NCBI GenBank assembly: GCA_937950385.1
Contig: CALFEA010000025.1
Coordinates: 1-8,513 of the forward strand
DNA length: 8,513 bases
Direction of reading: 5' to 3'
From: an uncultured Altererythrobacter sp.
GTDB lineage: Bacteria > Pseudomonadota > Alphaproteobacteria > Sphingomonadales > Sphingomonadaceae
Under the pieces are notes generated by a model that saw only the letters and a list, made by a program, of their open reading frames with translations, made no database searches and was not told where the DNA came from. The translations under genes were made by a program, and so were the position numbers. Positions 7,811 through 8,513 of this stretch are shown in pieces; position 1 is the stretch's first letter, and every line of letters begins with the position of its first letter.

Positions 7811-7951
7811 GAAAACACCTCATTGTTGAGTGCTAATATCGGGCTGCCACGGGCAGACTGCAAGGGCGACTGCCCGCCCGCAGCGATGCGATCTGTGATC
7901 GCGTGAGCGAGGATATTGCATGCCGGAAGGCGTGCGGAACCCAAAAATGCT
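7811..7951 (-). other. Structured spacer between the GST-fold gene and msrB, with a possible 50-codon ORF
   Basis: Three stem-loops are visible in this 141-base spacer. GCATGCC/GGCGTGC (7918-7924 with 7929-7935) closes a four-base loop. ATGCGATC/GATCGCGT (7886-7893 with 7897-7904) has a three-base loop. CGGGCAG/CTGCCCG (7850-7856 with 7870-7876) has a 13-base loop. None is followed by a T run in either direction, so they are not standard terminators. The third overlaps an alternative small hairpin, CTGCC/GGCAG (7844-7848 with 7852-7856). A minus-strand frame from ATG 7959 to TGA 7807 encodes 50 residues (MVEAFLGSAR at the start) with no recognisable domain. It overlaps the upstream stop by 8 bases and the msrB start by 4. 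No Shine-Dalgarno precedes it, so I do not call it as a gene. Confidence 0.3.
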
Positions 7952-8513
7952 TCAACCATCCAATTTTGCATAATGCGCGGGCGGCTGAATGCCGTCCATA
8001 CGTTCCGACAATAAAGGGCGAAAGCTGGGGCGGCTTTTGAAGGCTGAATACCAGCCATGCGTTTGTTCATGCCCCGCCCAATCAATCCCGCCAAGATAAT
8101 CGGCGACGGAAATTTGGGACGCTGCGGCCAAATCAGCAAGGCTCATGCTGGACCCGGCTAGCCATGGGCGATTGTCAATCAGCCAATCCATATAATCGAG
8201 ATGCCCGTGTGCCATTTTCATCGCTCGGCGCAGCATTCTACTGTCAGGTGGTTGGCGCAGCATGCGGCTGTCGGGCGGTTGGCGCAACACAATCCGCTTT
8301 TTCATCCGCTCCATCAGCAGCGGGGCGGTCACATCATTGTAGAAATTTTCGTCAAACAGCGCTGTCAGGCGGCGGATTTCTGCGCGGTTCACCGCTGTGC
8401 CATTGATCATTGGCGCGTGTTGCACAGTCTCTTCGAAATATTCCGCAATCGCGCGGCTATCGGCCAGCACCAGCTCATTTTGCGCATCGACAACCACCGG
8501 CGTGCGGCCAGCG
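7952..8513 (-). CDS. fzlA: Glutathione S-transferase-fold protein, probably FzlA-like (5' end outside window)
   Basis: The visible 186 residues start inside the thioredoxin-like domain. TPVVVD supplies the cis-proline segment and ADSRAIAEYF the Asp/Glu-Ser pair that in true GSTs contacts glutathione. About 45 N-terminal residues are missing. The all-helical C-terminal domain includes SLADLAAASQISVADYLGG, with the conserved N-capping Asp, and ends SRPSFRPLLSER then HYAKLDG. From memory, this ending closely matches Caulobacter FzlA, a GST-like protein that binds FtsZ filaments and promotes constriction; I could not align the sequences here. A plain GST-family enzyme is the alternative. The linker between the first long helices carries a tandem RQPPDSRML duplication. 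The gene is upstream of msrB and the penicillin-binding protein gene on the same strand. Confidence 0.75.
   Translation of the reverse strand, partial: AGRTPVVVDAQNELVLADSRAIAEYFEETVQHAPMINGTAVNRAEIRRLTALFDENFYNDVTAPLLMERMKKRIVLRQPPDSRMLRQPPDSRMLRRAMKMAHGHLDYMDWLIDNRPWLAGSSMSLADLAAASQISVADYLGGIDWAGHEQTHGWYSAFKSRPSFRPLLSERMDGIQPPAHYAKLDG
8227..8280 (-). repeat. 27-base in-frame tandem duplication inside the FzlA-like gene
   Basis: Units 8227-8253 and 8254-8280 are directly adjacent and match at 22 of 27 positions. Each encodes the same nine residues, RQPPDSRML. The five differences fall in four codons (CCG/CCA, CCC/CCT, AGC/AGT, CGC/AGA) and are all silent. The sequence flanking the outer edge begins a third partial match (GGCGCA, 8281-8286). 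The unit lies in the linker between helices of the GST C-terminal domain. Confidence 0.9.

Noticed and set aside
7807..8139. A 110-codon minus-strand frame ending at the msrB start.
   Set aside because: Most of it lies out of frame inside the FzlA-like gene, which has clear family motifs through to its own stop. Only the 50-codon part beyond that is kept as a weak lead.

Overview
The window looks like ordinary chromosomal core DNA from an alphaproteobacterium, most likely Sphingomonadales (Erythrobacteraceae-like). That placement is an inference from moderately high GC, the protein styles, the mrp / hflK-hflC-degP arrangement and an FzlA-type GST-fold protein. There are no insertion sequences, phage genes, CRISPR arrays, tRNAs or rRNAs, and no gene-free stretch longer than 300 bases.

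Layout. At the left edge, on the minus strand, mrp (Fe-S/P-loop ATPase, 63-1040) is followed after 3 bases by the first 19 codons of a gene with a twin-arginine N-terminus that runs off the window. Divergently, on the plus strand, lie hflK (1114-2244), hflC (2246-3097, 1-base gap) and, after a 189-base spacer, a degP/htrA serine protease (3287-4825). A strong hairpin terminator at 4856-4885 separates these from a minus-strand group converging on it. In transcription order that group is a GST-fold protein resembling FzlA (8513-7952, 5' end outside the window), msrB (7810-7406) and a class A penicillin-binding protein (7246-4997).

How the genes fit together. HflK/HflC form the membrane SPFH complex that controls the FtsH protease, and DegP is the periplasmic protease/chaperone, so the plus-strand block is an envelope protein quality-control unit. 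The minus-strand block combines peptidoglycan synthesis (PBP1A type), repair of oxidised methionine (MsrB) and, if the FzlA assignment holds, a factor that acts with FtsZ at division. Mrp supports Fe-S cluster assembly.

I found no clearly new multi-gene system. The best leads are small. The FzlA-like gene carries a 27-base in-frame tandem duplication whose two copies differ at five positions, all synonymous. The spacer between that gene and msrB holds three consecutive stem-loops and an open 50-codon frame that overlaps both neighbours by a few bases. The hflK start region has a -10-like box that would imply a leaderless or near-leaderless transcript.
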